Assembly: GCF_902703175.1 (NCBI RefSeq)
Contig: NZ_CACRYJ010000011.1
Span: 1-64,000, forward strand
DNA length: 64,000 bases
Direction: 5' to 3'
From: Occultella aeris
GTDB lineage: Bacteria > Actinomycetota > Actinomycetes > Actinomycetales > Beutenbergiaceae
The position numbers and the translations under genes were made by a program. Position 1 is the first letter of the stretch. The number at the start of each line of letters is the position of its first letter. Shown here piece by piece: positions 1-8,192 of this stretch. The notes under the pieces were generated by a model. The model saw nothing but the letters and a program-made list of their open reading frames with translations. It did not search any database and was not told the DNA's origin.

Positions 1-3
1 GAA

Positions 4-576
4 CTACGGGCGGGGGTCGGTGGCGAGGCGGGACATGAAGTGCTCGTCGATGCGCTCGCCGTCGAAGATGGCGGCGTCCCGCTTGGTGCCCTCGAACACG
101 AACCCCGCCTTCTCGTAGGCCCGCCGGCCGGCCGGGTTGAACGAGAACACGTCAAGGCCGATCCGGTGCAGGCCGATCACGTCGAGCCCATGATCGGTGA
201 TCAGCCGGGTTGCCTCGGTGCCCAGCCCGCGGCCGCGGCCCGCCGGGCCGATCAGGATCCGGAAGTTGCAGGAGGAGGCGTTCGGGTCGTAGTCGTTGAG
301 GACCGCCTCGCCGACGACGGCGCCGCTCGCGTTGTCCACGATCGCGAGGTCGAGGCGGTCGGTCGCCGTGGTGTTACGGAGGTAGAACTCCCGCACGTCC
401 TCGACTCCGGTGTGGTCGGCCTCGAGATCGGCGGTGCTGGTGTAGCTCATCGTCAGCCGGCCCACCTCGGGGTCGTTCAGGACGGCGGCGATCGCGGGCA
501 GGTCCGCCTCCTCGAACGGGCGGAGGGTGACTCGGACCCCGGTCAGGACGGGCTTGGTGGCGAAGTCGTGGGTCAT
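4..576 (-). CDS. GNAT-family N-acetyltransferase (RimJ/RimL-like)
   Basis: 190-residue protein of the RimJ/RimL branch of GNAT acetyltransferases, which transfer acetyl from acetyl-CoA to an amine, often a protein N-terminus or small molecule. It opens with a beta strand giving 'VTLRPFEEADLPAI', typical of this branch. The acetyl-CoA pyrophosphate loop is visible as 'GRGRGLGTEATRLI' near residues 113-126, followed by 'NPAGRRAYEKAGFVFEG', the usual C-terminal alpha4/beta7 motif. Length is normal for the family. The stop lies 3 bases from the window edge, so the gene is complete. It follows the TNT-domain gene on the same strand after a 91-base gap, so co-transcription is possible. The substrate cannot be read from sequence. 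Confidence 0.88.
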   Translation of the reverse strand: MTHDFATKPVLTGVRVTLRPFEEADLPAIAAVLNDPEVGRLTMSYTSTADLEADHTGVEDVREFYLRNTTATDRLDLAIVDNASGAVVGEAVLNDYDPNASSCNFRILIGPAGRGRGLGTEATRLITDHGLDVIGLHRIGLDVFSFNPAGRRAYEKAGFVFEGTKRDAAIFDGERIDEHFMSRLATDPRP

Positions 577-667
577 TCCTCGACGGTAGGCGCGGAGGGT
601 CCGCGATGTCGACGCCCGGGTCCGGTCGCACGTCCGCCGTATGTGTTGCTGGTCCGCCAGGGAGGTC

Positions 668-1795
668 TCAGTTCACCGGCAGGACCTGACGCAGCACCCC
701 CGCGCGAACCAGGTCGCGCACGCCCCGGCCCTTGCCCTCCACGTGGAACCGGATGCCGCCGCCGGGCTGGTCGAACCACGGTGGCACGATCTCGGCCTGC
801 ACCTCGACCGGCTGCATCGCCATCAGGATGATCTCCCGGGCGCCCTCACCCGCAGCGGCCGGCGGCAGCGAACGCTGTTCCCAGGGCGTGCGCCAGGGGT
901 AGAAGTAGAGGCCGTCGAGCACTCCGATCCGGTCGTAGGGCACTCCGGCCGCGAGGTTCGTGATGATGCCACCGGGCCCCGCCTGCATGAGCCGAGCGTG
1001 TAGGTCGGTGTAGCTGCGCTGGGCGGCCTGCGCGCGCTGGGCGAGCTCCTCCGTCGGGATCTGGAGCGGCTGCGGGACCGGCGCGGTGAGATAGCCCCAG
1101 ACCGTCGCGCAGGCGTCGCGCTCGGTGAAGTGTTCGGCCAGGAGTTCGTGCTGGCCGTAGTCCTCGATCTGCACCCCATAGTGGCGAGGGCCGTAGCGGA
1201 CGACTTCGATCGTGCCCTCGAGCGCAGCGTTCGGATCGTCGCCGGGCAGCACGACCCCGCGCTGCGGGTGCCCGATCGTGCCCAGTGCCGCACGCAACCG
1301 GGCCGCCTCCTCGCCCTCCACGTGATCCGGGGTCAGCCAGGCCGGCACCAGGTCGCGCTCCCGAGGGTGGCGGCGCAGGTCGGCCAGCCACTTCTCGTCG
1401 GTGGGCACCGGTGGCTCCTCGGGCGCGTCCAGCATCGAGCCGGTGGTCGAGTTCCAGTACGGGCGGCGGTCGTAGTTGTAGCTGACGTCCAGCGACCCCG
1501 GCGGGGTCATCGACGCCGCCGCGGACAGCCACGTGCCCTTGCGGGCCGCGCTCATGTGTGCGCGCAGCGCGGCCAGCGCTCCGACGGCGGCGTCCGGCAC
1601 CCGCACGGGACGCGGGGCCGCATGTCCGGTGTCGGTCAGGTAGGCGCGCCCGCTGTGCTGCGTGCCGGCCTGCGACCACTCGACGTCGAACCTCAGCCAT
1701 GACTGGGTGCCGGCCTCGACCTTCGCCGCGGTGAGCAGCGACCGACCCAACTGCTCCGTGAGGTCGGAGATGGCGTCGAGTTCCATGCCAGGCAT
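668..1795 (-). CDS. TNT-domain protein (putative NAD+ glycohydrolase toxin) with YezG-like N-terminus
   Basis: 375-residue protein whose last ~100 residues match the TNT domain of Mycobacterium tuberculosis CpnT, an NAD(P)+ glycohydrolase. The features are 'DRIGVLDG' (R289), an aromatic pair Y297/Y299, 'EQRSLPP' (R308) and 'DQPGGG' (Q343). These align with the Arg, Tyr, Arg and Gln residues known to bind and cleave NAD+, so the active site looks intact. Residues ~1-130 have the W/Y-rich pattern of YezG/DUF600-like immunity proteins ('GTWLSAAAS', then 'DVSYNYDRRPYW'), a tentative assignment. There is no signal peptide, membrane segment or WXG100/LXG secretion domain. No obvious separate immunity gene adjoins it; the next gene is an acetyltransferase. 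Alternatives are an intracellular NAD-cleaving defence effector or an inactive domesticated fold. Confidence 0.8.
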   Translation of the reverse strand: MPGMELDAISDLTEQLGRSLLTAAKVEAGTQSWLRFDVEWSQAGTQHSGRAYLTDTGHAAPRPVRVPDAAVGALAALRAHMSAARKGTWLSAAASMTPPGSLDVSYNYDRRPYWNSTTGSMLDAPEEPPVPTDEKWLADLRRHPRERDLVPAWLTPDHVEGEEAARLRAALGTIGHPQRGVVLPGDDPNAALEGTIEVVRYGPRHYGVQIEDYGQHELLAEHFTERDACATVWGYLTAPVPQPLQIPTEELAQRAQAAQRSYTDLHARLMQAGPGGIITNLAAGVPYDRIGVLDGLYFYPWRTPWEQRSLPPAAAGEGAREIILMAMQPVEVQAEIVPPWFDQPGGGIRFHVEGKGRGVRDLVRAGVLRQVLPVN

Positions 1796-1837
1796 TATGC
1801 CGTCCGGACCCTGCTCAGACGCATGGCCGGACGCGCC

Positions 1838-1876
1838 GCTGCGCCACTGACCCGTCGCGCGAATCAGTGACGCAGC
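1838..1876 (-). terminator. Stem-loop downstream of the hemerythrin/DUF2249 gene
   Basis: GCTGCG-c-CACTGA pairs with TCAGTG-a-CGCAGC (12 base pairs with one mismatch) around a 13-base loop. It sits about 60 bases past the stop at 1937 and before the TNT start at 1795. There is no U-tract, as is common in high-GC actinobacteria. It likely separates the two minus-strand genes. Confidence 0.5.
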
Positions 1877-1936
1877 GCCGGGGTCGGCGCGCCGTTGCGC
1901 CGGTGATGGCTCAGCGGTGCCATGCCACGGAATCGC

Positions 1937-2806
1937 TCAGTTGCGGGTGAACCGCAGCCGCCAGGCCTGCGGGGCCCGCTCGACGTAGATCACGTCGAAC
2001 GCGCCAGGCCGGCGCTGCTCCAGCTGGGCCAGCAGTGGCAGCGGGTCATGGGGTGCGACGAGGATCATCGACGCTCCAGGCTGCACCGCATCGAGTGCCC
2101 CGAAGACGGTTGCGTGCCGGATCGGGTGCGGCACGGTCCGGGCATCGAGTTCCGGTTCCGCCACCTCGGTGCCGCCGCACGCGCAGGTGTGGCCGTGACC
2201 GGTGGCTGCTTCGACGGCGAGAGCCGGCTCCGCATGGTCCGGCCCGACGGCGAGGGCCGGGTCGGTCGCCGCGCTCGCGTCGTCGGCGGTGGCTGGCGCC
2301 GCGGTGCCGGTGCCGGCCGTGGCTGGGGCCAGCGCCGCCGCGAGGTCGGCGAGCGACACCACCGGAAGCGCAGCCAGGGCGGGCAGCAGGTGGTCGTCGA
2401 CGTCGGCGAGGTGGGCGGTGGTGAGAGCGGTCAGGGCGCCGGCCGCAGCGACGCCGGCGATCGGGTCGGGCGCGTGGGCGAGGGACTGGGCCGCGCCGAC
2501 GATGCCGGCCTGCTGGCCCGCGAGGCTCTGCGCCAGGAGTCGGGTGCCGCCATGCTCGCGGGCCTGCGCGAGGGTGTTGGCGGCCAGCCGGGTCAGATGG
2601 GGCAGCACGGCCGCGGCGGTGAACTCCTGCAACTCGCGCCGGGCGGCCTGGGCCGCGGTGGTGCCGTCCGTGGTCGCGCCGCCCGCGGCGGCGAACAGGG
2701 CGTCGGTGCGCGCCCGCAGCGCGGCCGCGAGTTCGGTGTGCCGGGCGCGGATCTCCTCGACGGCGGTGGCATCGGCCTGGGTGCTGGCGACAACGAGCGT
2801 GTTCAT
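1937..2806 (-). CDS. Hemerythrin-like / DUF2249 two-domain protein
   Basis: 289-residue protein. Residues ~1-145 are an Ala-rich four-helix segment with spaced His/Glu of hemerythrin-like character ('RARHTELAAAL', 'VLPHLTRLA', 'TTAHLADVDDHLLP'). A low-complexity Ala/Thr linker holds 'GHGHTCACGG'. The last ~75 residues form a DUF2249 domain (TusA/SirA-like fold) starting 'ELDARTVPHPIRH'. Such proteins recur in actinobacterial nitrite/NO gene sets and are thought to handle iron, NO or sulfur chemistry; the exact role is unproven. The start at 2806 follows a strong Shine-Dalgarno (GGAGGAAG). The gene diverges from the Cys-containing regulator at 2861 across a 54-base AT-rich gap, so joint control is likely. 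Metal ligands in the hemerythrin part are incomplete by eye. Confidence 0.72.
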   Translation of the reverse strand: MNTLVVASTQADATAVEEIRARHTELAAALRARTDALFAAAGGATTDGTTAAQAARRELQEFTAAAVLPHLTRLAANTLAQAREHGGTRLLAQSLAGQQAGIVGAAQSLAHAPDPIAGVAAAGALTALTTAHLADVDDHLLPALAALPVVSLADLAAALAPATAGTGTAAPATADDASAATDPALAVGPDHAEPALAVEAATGHGHTCACGGTEVAEPELDARTVPHPIRHATVFGALDAVQPGASMILVAPHDPLPLLAQLEQRRPGAFDVIYVERAPQAWRLRFTRN

Positions 2807-2847
2807 GAGCTTCCTCCGGAGTGGTGCGCCTGACTCCAGAACTTTAT

Positions 2848-2860
2848 TACACTCTATTCC
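2848..2860 (+). promoter_or_regulatory. -10 element of a leaderless promoter for the SufR-like regulator
   Basis: TACACT lies at 2848-2853, exactly 7 bases before GTG 2861, with no Shine-Dalgarno. This is the layout expected of an actinobacterial leaderless transcript. The surrounding 2840-2870 segment is strikingly AT-rich for this genome and also serves the divergent gene. Confidence 0.5.
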
Positions 2861-3604
2861 GTGATTATTAATCGAGGGCGCCCGTCGGACCTTGGCCCGC
2901 GGCCGATGGCGCCACCGGCAACGGTGCACAGACCGATGACCGCGGCTCGCGGGGCCGTGCTCGACCTGCTCGCGCAGCAGTCCGCCCCGTGCACCGTCGG
3001 CGCCCTCGCCCAGGCGCTGCACCAGCACCACAACACCGTCCGCGAACACCTCGACGCCCTCATCGACGCCGGCCTGGTCACGCGCACCCGCGCCGCGGCC
3101 AAGGGGCGGGGCCGGCCGGCCTGGCTGTATGTCGCGACCGAGCAGGACGCGCCGATGGCGACGCAGGAGTATGTGGGCCTGGCGACCGCGCTCGCGGCCC
3201 AGATCGCCCGGACCAGTGCGGATCCGCAAGAGGCCGGCATCACGGCCGGCCGGTACTGGGGTCAGGACCTGGCTCGTCGATCGACTGCTCGTGCCGACTC
3301 GAGTCCCGCGAGCCTCGGGGACGCCTACGACGAGGTGCTCGACACCCTGGACGGCCTCGGCTTCGACCCCGACCCGGAGCACGGCTCCGACGTGGTCCGG
3401 CTGCGCCGGTGCCCGCTTCTGGAGGCCGCCCACCGCCACGAGCACGTGGTCTGCGGCGTGCACCTGGGCATGGTCCAGGGATTGCTGGAGGAGGCCGGTG
3501 CGGACCCGGTCGGAGTGAGCCTCGAGCCGTTCGCCGAGCGGGGGGCGTGTGTGCTCCATCTGCCCGAGCAGTTGCCTGTTCGCGCGCCCGGGTCCGAGGC
3601 CTGA
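2861..3604 (+). CDS. SufR-like winged-helix regulator with a Cys cluster
   Basis: 247-residue transcription factor. Residues ~25-95 form a winged helix-turn-helix ('APCTVGALAQALHQHHNTVREHL' region, wing 'GRGRPAWLY'). The C-terminal half carries Cys in 'RRCPLLEA', 13 residues later in 'VVCGVH', and a third in 'RGACVLHL', 31 residues further on. This resembles the Fe-S binding region of SufR/YfhP-type repressors, so redox or NO sensing through an Fe-S cluster is inferred. GTG 2861 is chosen because TACACT sits 7 bases upstream; in-frame ATGs at 2906 and 2936 are alternatives. It lies between the divergent hemerythrin/DUF2249 gene and the nitrite reductase fusion and probably regulates both. Confidence 0.8.
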   Translation: MIINRGRPSDLGPRPMAPPATVHRPMTAARGAVLDLLAQQSAPCTVGALAQALHQHHNTVREHLDALIDAGLVTRTRAAAKGRGRPAWLYVATEQDAPMATQEYVGLATALAAQIARTSADPQEAGITAGRYWGQDLARRSTARADSSPASLGDAYDEVLDTLDGLGFDPDPEHGSDVVRLRRCPLLEAAHRHEHVVCGVHLGMVQGLLEEAGADPVGVSLEPFAERGACVLHLPEQLPVRAPGSEA

Positions 3605-3701
3605 GCCAGTGCGGTCCCGATCCGACCTCCGACTGCCGGCCGCCCCGGTCGGCCCCACATCGCCCGAGGACGGACGCGCTGCCCGCCCGCCGCTACCGCC
3701 G

Positions 3702-6329
3702 ATGCCGGACCGCACCCGCCATCACCTACGCGCGAACGCACCGGTCGTGTTCTGGCTGCTCGCCGTCGTGGTCGTCGCCATCGCACACCGGTGGATCCCC
3801 GACCAGCGCTGGCTACTCGTGCACCTGCTGCTGCTCGGCGCCGTGACGAACGCCATCGGAGTGTGGAGCAGCCACTTCACCGACGCACTGCTGCGCCACC
3901 GGCCGGCGTCCCGGCGCTGGCAGATGGTGCGCGCCGTCGCACTCAACGTCGGCGTAGCGGTGACCGTGACCGGGGTGGTCGCCGGGATCTGGCCCTTGGT
4001 GCTTGCCGGCGCGATCGTCGTCGGCGCCGCGGTGGCGGCGCACGGGACGGCCCTGGCGCTGCGGGCTCGGCGCGCCCTCTCCTCCCGGTTCGCCGCCACG
4101 ATCCGCTACTACGTCGTCGCGTCCTGGCTGCTGCCGGTCGGTGCCGGCCTGGGCGCTCTCATGGCCCGCGGACCGGCCGACGAGTGGCAGGCGCGTCTTC
4201 AGGTGGCGCACGTGGCCGTGAACCTGCTCGGCTTCGTCGGCCTCACCGTGCTCGGAACGCTCATGACGCTCTGGCCGACCATGCTGCGCACCCGGATCGA
4301 CCCCGACGGCGAGGCCGCGTCCCGGCGCGCACTGTGGCTCCTGGCGGGCTCGGTCGTCCTGATCGGGGTCGGGGCGGTCGCCGGGTCCAGGTGGCTGGTG
4401 CTGGCCGGGCTGGTCGGCCATCTCGTCGGGATCGCCTGGATCGGGGCGCCGATGGCGCGCGTGACACGCACGAAGGCGCCGACGTCGATGCCGACCCTGT
4501 CCGTGCTGGCCGGGATGTGCTGGCTCGTGTTCGGCCTCGTGCAGCTGATCGTCATCGTGGCGCGGACCCCGGACTGGGCCGAGCTCGCCACCGCCGTCGA
4601 CGCGGTGGCGGTCCCGTTCGCGGCCGGGTTCGCCGCCCAGGTGCTCATCGGCGCGATGACCTACCTGGTGCCGGTGGTGCTCGGCGGCGGGCCGGCGGTC
4701 CTGCGCGTGACCATGACCGCGGTCGAGCGCGGCGCCGGGTGGCGGTTGGCGGTCGCCAACGCGGGCCTCGTGCTCGGCGTGGCTCCGGTGCCCTCGCTGG
4801 TGCTCGTCGCGGCGTCGTTCGCTGTGCTGATCGGGCTCGGGTCCTTCCTGCCGCTGCTCGTAGCCGCGGTCGTGACGAACCGCCGGGCGCGCTCGGCTGC
4901 GCGGACCCCGCGCGCGACCGGTCCGGTCGCGCCGGTGCCGCACCGCTATCGGAACCAGGCCGTCGCGGGTCTGGCGGCCCTCGCCCTCGCCGTCGCCGCG
5001 GCGGTCGCCGCGGACCCGGCGGCGGTCGGGGCGGGTGCGGGAGCAGGCGCCGGGGCGGACGGGACCGGGCAGACCACGACTGTGGTGGTCGAGGCCGCGG
5101 ACATGCGGTTCACGCCGGATGTGATCGACGTGCCAGCCGGGAACCGGCTCGTGATCGAGGTGCACAACGGCGACGCGACCCAGGTGCATGACCTGGTGCT
5201 CGACAATGGCATGAGTTCGGGGCGGCTCGACCCCGGGGAGTCGGCCACGGTCGACGTCGGCGTGGTGGGCCGGTCCCTCGACGCCTGGTGCTCGGTGATC
5301 GGGCACCGGCAGATGGGCATGGTGCTGGCCATCCAGGTGACCGGCGGCGCCACTGACGCGACGGGCGACGCGGACACCGACGGCGCGGCGGGGCACGACG
5401 GTCACGACATGACCGGCGCCGCCGGCGCCACCGGCGCCGGCGCGGCCGCCGACCTCGACCCGGGCGCGACCCCCGCGCCGGGCTGGGAGGCGCCGGACGC
5501 CGTCGTCCCCGCGATACCGGCGGGCACCACGCACGAGTACACGTTCACGGTCGGGGAGGCGCAGACGGAGGTCGCGCCCGGGGTCACCCAGACGCTGTGG
5601 ACGTTCGACGGGACGGCGCCCGGCCCCACCCTGCACGGCCGGATCGGGGACACGTTCGTGATCACGCTGGTCAACGACGGCACCATCGGGCACTCGATCG
5701 ACTTGCACGCCGGTGCGCTCGCGCCCGACGAGCCGATGCGCACGATCGCGCCCGGGGAGTCGCTGACCTACACGTTCACGGCCACCCGCTCCGGGATCTG
5801 GATGTACCACTGCGCCACGATGCCGATGAGCGCCCACATCGCGAACGGCATGTTCGGGGCCGTGATCATCGACCCGCCGGACCTGGCGCCGGTGGACCGG
5901 GAGTACCTGCTGATCCAGTCCGAGTACTACCTCGGCGAACAGGGCGGCGAGGTCGACACCGCCAAGATCGCGGCGGGGGAGGCGGACCTGGTGGTCTTCA
6001 ACGGGTACGCGAACGCCTACGACTTCGCGCCGCTCGAGGCCGTCGTGGGGGAGCGCGTGCGGATCTGGGTGCTCGCGGCCGGGCCGAACCGGGGCATCTC
6101 GTTCCACGTCGTCGGCGGCCAGTTCGACACGGTGTTCGCCGAGGGCGCCTACCTACTCACGCCGGACGGGACCACCGGGGGCGGCGCGCAGACCCTCGCG
6201 CTCGGCGCCGCACAGGGCGGGTTCGTGGAGCTCGTGATGCCCGAGGCCGGGCGCTACCCGGTCGTCAACCACGTCATGAGCGACGCCGAACGCGGCGCGC
6301 ACGGCGTCCTCGAGGTGACCGCGCCGTGA
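3702..6329 (+). CDS. Membrane-anchored copper nitrite reductase (NirK-type) fused to a cupredoxin
   Basis: 875-residue, three-part protein. Residues 1-440 hold about 11 membrane helices with conserved His ('LLVHLLLLGAVTNAIGVW', 'VAHVAVNL'). Residues ~458-548 are a cupredoxin with complete type 1 copper ligands H496, C530, H535 and M538/M540. After a Gly/Ala-rich linker, residues ~605-875 form a two-domain multicopper oxidase of NirK/AniA type. It has 'HSIDLH' (H664, catalytic D667, H669), 'YHCATMPM' (H703, C704), H712, M717, catalytic H802 in 'SFHVVGG', and H857 in 'NHVMSD'. All type 1, type 2 and catalytic residues expected from Alcaligenes NirK are therefore present. Predicted reaction: nitrite to NO, with the catalytic part outside the membrane and the cupredoxin as built-in electron donor. 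Start ATG 3702 fits the hydrophobic N-terminus; GTG 3609 is possible. Confidence 0.87.
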   Translation: MPDRTRHHLRANAPVVFWLLAVVVVAIAHRWIPDQRWLLVHLLLLGAVTNAIGVWSSHFTDALLRHRPASRRWQMVRAVALNVGVAVTVTGVVAGIWPLVLAGAIVVGAAVAAHGTALALRARRALSSRFAATIRYYVVASWLLPVGAGLGALMARGPADEWQARLQVAHVAVNLLGFVGLTVLGTLMTLWPTMLRTRIDPDGEAASRRALWLLAGSVVLIGVGAVAGSRWLVLAGLVGHLVGIAWIGAPMARVTRTKAPTSMPTLSVLAGMCWLVFGLVQLIVIVARTPDWAELATAVDAVAVPFAAGFAAQVLIGAMTYLVPVVLGGGPAVLRVTMTAVERGAGWRLAVANAGLVLGVAPVPSLVLVAASFAVLIGLGSFLPLLVAAVVTNRRARSAARTPRATGPVAPVPHRYRNQAVAGLAALALAVAAAVAADPAAVGAGAGAGAGADGTGQTTTVVVEAADMRFTPDVIDVPAGNRLVIEVHNGDATQVHDLVLDNGMSSGRLDPGESATVDVGVVGRSLDAWCSVIGHRQMGMVLAIQVTGGATDATGDADTDGAAGHDGHDMTGAAGATGAGAAADLDPGATPAPGWEAPDAVVPAIPAGTTHEYTFTVGEAQTEVAPGVTQTLWTFDGTAPGPTLHGRIGDTFVITLVNDGTIGHSIDLHAGALAPDEPMRTIAPGESLTYTFTATRSGIWMYHCATMPMSAHIANGMFGAVIIDPPDLAPVDREYLLIQSEYYLGEQGGEVDTAKIAAGEADLVVFNGYANAYDFAPLEAVVGERVRIWVLAAGPNRGISFHVVGGQFDTVFAEGAYLLTPDGTTGGGAQTLALGAAQGGFVELVMPEAGRYPVVNHVMSDAERGAHGVLEVTAP

Positions 6330-6376
6330 CCGGGCGGCGGCGCCGGCGGCCGCGATGATGGTGCCAGACTGGACCC

Positions 6377-7276
6377 GTGACCGACACCGCGACCACCCCA
6401 CCCGCGCTGCCCGGCTGGCGGCACACCTACTCGGGCAAGGTCCGCGACCTGTACGTGCCCGACGACGGCGCCACCGACGTGGTCCTGGTCGTGGCCAGCG
6501 ACCGGATCAGCGCCTACGACCACGTGCTCCCGACGACCATCGACGACAAGGGTGCCGTCCTCACGGCGCTGAGCCTGTGGTGGTTCGATCAGCTGAGCCC
6601 GCTCGTGGCGAACCACGTGGTCTCGCTCGAGGTGCCGGAGCAGGTCGCCGGCCGGGCGATGATCTGCCGCCGGCTCCAGATGTACCCGGTGGAGTGCGTG
6701 GCGCGCGGCTACCTCACCGGTTCCGGACTGGTGGAGTACCAGGCCACCCGTGAGGTGTGTGGGGTTCCGTTGCCGGACGGCCTCGTGGACGGCTCTCGGC
6801 TGCGCGAGCCGATCTTCACCCCGGCCACCAAGGCGGCCGTCGGCGAGCACGACGAGAACGTCTCGTTCGACGTGGTCGCCGCCCAGGTCGGTCAGGACGT
6901 CGCCACCCGGCTGCGGGACACCACCCTCGCGGTCTATGCGCGCGCCGAGGAGATCGCGGCCGAGCGTGGCGTGATCCTGGCGGACACCAAGCTGGAGTTC
7001 GGCACCGACCCGGTGAGCGGCGAGTTGATCCTCGGTGACGAGGTGCTGACCCCGGACTCGTCCCGGTACTGGCCCGCCGACCAGTGGCAGCCCGGCCGCG
7101 CCCAGCCCAGCTTCGACAAGCAGTTCGTCCGGGACTGGCTGACGTCGCCGGAGTCCGGGTGGGACCGGCGTTCGGAGGAGCCCCCGCCGCCGCTGCCCGC
7201 GGACGTGGTCGCCCGCACCCGGGACCGTTACGTCGAGGCCTATGAGCGGATCACCGGCCTGACGTTCGGAGCCTGA
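6377..7276 (+). CDS. purC: Phosphoribosylaminoimidazole-succinocarboxamide (SAICAR) synthase
   Basis: 299-residue enzyme of de novo purine synthesis. It ligates aspartate to CAIR using ATP to form SAICAR in the cytoplasm. The family pattern is clear: 'YSGKVRDLY' at the nucleotide-binding N-terminus, '[10 protein letters not shown]', '[13 protein letters not shown]', 'ADTKLEFG' and 'TPDSSRYWP'. Length matches the longer SAICAR synthases of actinobacteria. GTG 6377 is 47 bases after the nitrite reductase stop, with a weak -10-like CAGACT 6 bases upstream. It heads a plus-strand purine run: a TOPRIM gene follows after 8 bases, then purS and purQ. Confidence 0.97.
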   Translation: MTDTATTPPALPGWRHTYSGKVRDLYVPDDGATDVVLVVASDRISAYDHVLPTTIDDKGAVLTALSLWWFDQLSPLVANHVVSLEVPEQVAGRAMICRRLQMYPVECVARGYLTGSGLVEYQATREVCGVPLPDGLVDGSRLREPIFTPATKAAVGEHDENVSFDVVAAQVGQDVATRLRDTTLAVYARAEEIAAERGVILADTKLEFGTDPVSGELILGDEVLTPDSSRYWPADQWQPGRAQPSFDKQFVRDWLTSPESGWDRRSEEPPPPLPADVVARTRDRYVEAYERITGLTFGA

Positions 7277-7284
7277 CCCGAGCC

Positions 7285-7836
7285 ATGCGGGCAGCGGTGC
7301 TGGTCGAGGGGCGCAGTGACAGCGCCGCGCTCGAACGGCTCGCCATCCGCCGGGGCCGGGACCTGGCCGCCGAGGGCGTCGCCGTCGTCGCGATGGGCGG
7401 CGCCACGAACATCCGCCGCTACCTCGAGCGGCTCGGCCCACGCGGGCTCGGACTTGACCTCGCCGGTCTGTGTGACGCGGCCGAGGTCGGCTACTACCGG
7501 CGCGGACTGGCCGCCGCGGGACTCGGTGCGGACCTGACCCGGGCGCAGCTGGAGCAGCGCGGGTTCTTCGTCTGCGTCGCCGACCTCGAGGACGAGCTGA
7601 TCCGCGCCCTCGGCACCGACGCCGTCGAGGCCGTCATCGACGAGCGCGGCGACCTCGGCTCCTTCCGGACGATGCAGCAGCAACCGGCCCAGCGGGACCG
7701 GCCCCTGGACGCCCAGCTCCGCCGGTTCCTGGGCACGCGTGGCGGACGGAAGATCGCCTACGCACCGGCGCTCGTCGACGCGCTCGACCTGGACAGGGTG
7801 CCCGCGCCGCTCGACGGGGTGCTCGGCGCAGTCTGA
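7285..7836 (+). CDS. TOPRIM-domain protein (OLD/TOPRIM endonuclease-like)
   Basis: 183-residue protein, essentially a free-standing TOPRIM domain. '[17 protein letters not shown]' at residues 4-20 supplies the conserved Glu, '[12 protein letters not shown]' is the central strand and turn, and '[13 protein letters not shown]' takes the place of the DxD metal motif. C-terminal features such as '[15 protein letters not shown]' match the TOPRIM part of OLD-family nucleases, but there is no ATPase domain. Metal-dependent nucleic-acid cleavage is a family-based guess. The start is 8 bases after purC, so it is almost certainly co-transcribed with the purine genes, though no purine role is known. The single Asp in 'LCDAAE' makes catalysis uncertain. 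Confidence 0.72.
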   Translation: MRAAVLVEGRSDSAALERLAIRRGRDLAAEGVAVVAMGGATNIRRYLERLGPRGLGLDLAGLCDAAEVGYYRRGLAAAGLGADLTRAQLEQRGFFVCVADLEDELIRALGTDAVEAVIDERGDLGSFRTMQQQPAQRDRPLDAQLRRFLGTRGGRKIAYAPALVDALDLDRVPAPLDGVLGAV

Positions 7837-7861
7837 GCCGACTGCCCGCTCTGCGGTCACC

Positions 7862-7937
7862 TCGCAGGACCGACGACGGCGGCCGGTAGGATCGGGACGT
7901 CCCGTCACCTTTCGTAGAACCAGGGAGTCCAGCTCAG
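7862..7937 (+). promoter_or_regulatory. Probable purS promoter with palindrome and Shine-Dalgarno
   Basis: TAGGAT at 7887-7892 is a good actinobacterial -10. It is followed at once by the perfect 12-base palindrome CGGGACGTCCCG (7893-7904) around the expected transcription start, a position suited to a repressor. AGGGAG about 10 bases before ATG 7938 is the ribosome-binding site. The -35 is poor. Confidence 0.45.
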
Positions 7938-8192
7938 ATGGCACGTGTCGTCGTGGAGATCATGCCGAAGCCGGAGATTCTGGACCCCCAGGGCAAGGCG
8001 GTCGCCGGTGCGCTGCCGCGGCTCGGGTTCACCGACTTCGCGTCGGTGCGTCAGGGCAAGCGGTTCGAGCTGGAGGTGGCTGGCGACGCGACCGAGGACG
8101 TCCTCGCAGCGGCCCGCAGGGCCGCCGAAGAGGTGCTCTCCAACCCGGTCATCGAGGATGTCGTCTCGGTGCACGTCGCCACGGAGGACTGA
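7938..8192 (+). CDS. purS: Phosphoribosylformylglycinamidine synthase subunit PurS
   Basis: 84-residue subunit of the three-part FGAM synthase (PurS-PurQ-PurL), which converts FGAR, ATP and glutamine to FGAM. PurS dimers bridge the glutaminase PurQ to the synthetase PurL. The sequence has the family's '[14 protein letters not shown]', '[17 protein letters not shown]' and 'LSNPVIEDV'. Its TGA overlaps the purQ ATG (TGATG), implying translational coupling. The purL gene is not next to it in this window. Confidence 0.97.
   Translation: MARVVVEIMPKPEILDPQGKAVAGALPRLGFTDFASVRQGKRFELEVAGDATEDVLAAARRAAEEVLSNPVIEDVVSVHVATED

Noticed and set aside
1937-3715. Single 592-residue minus-strand protein covering the hemerythrin gene and the region opposite the regulator
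   Set aside because: The part upstream of 2806 is antisense to the regulator and low in complexity. A strong Shine-Dalgarno marks the true start at 2806.
3813-6107. A 764-codon minus-strand frame opposite the nitrite reductase fusion
   Set aside because: The composition (Arg/Asp/His/Gly-rich) is typical of a shadow frame, whereas the plus-strand protein has all copper ligands.
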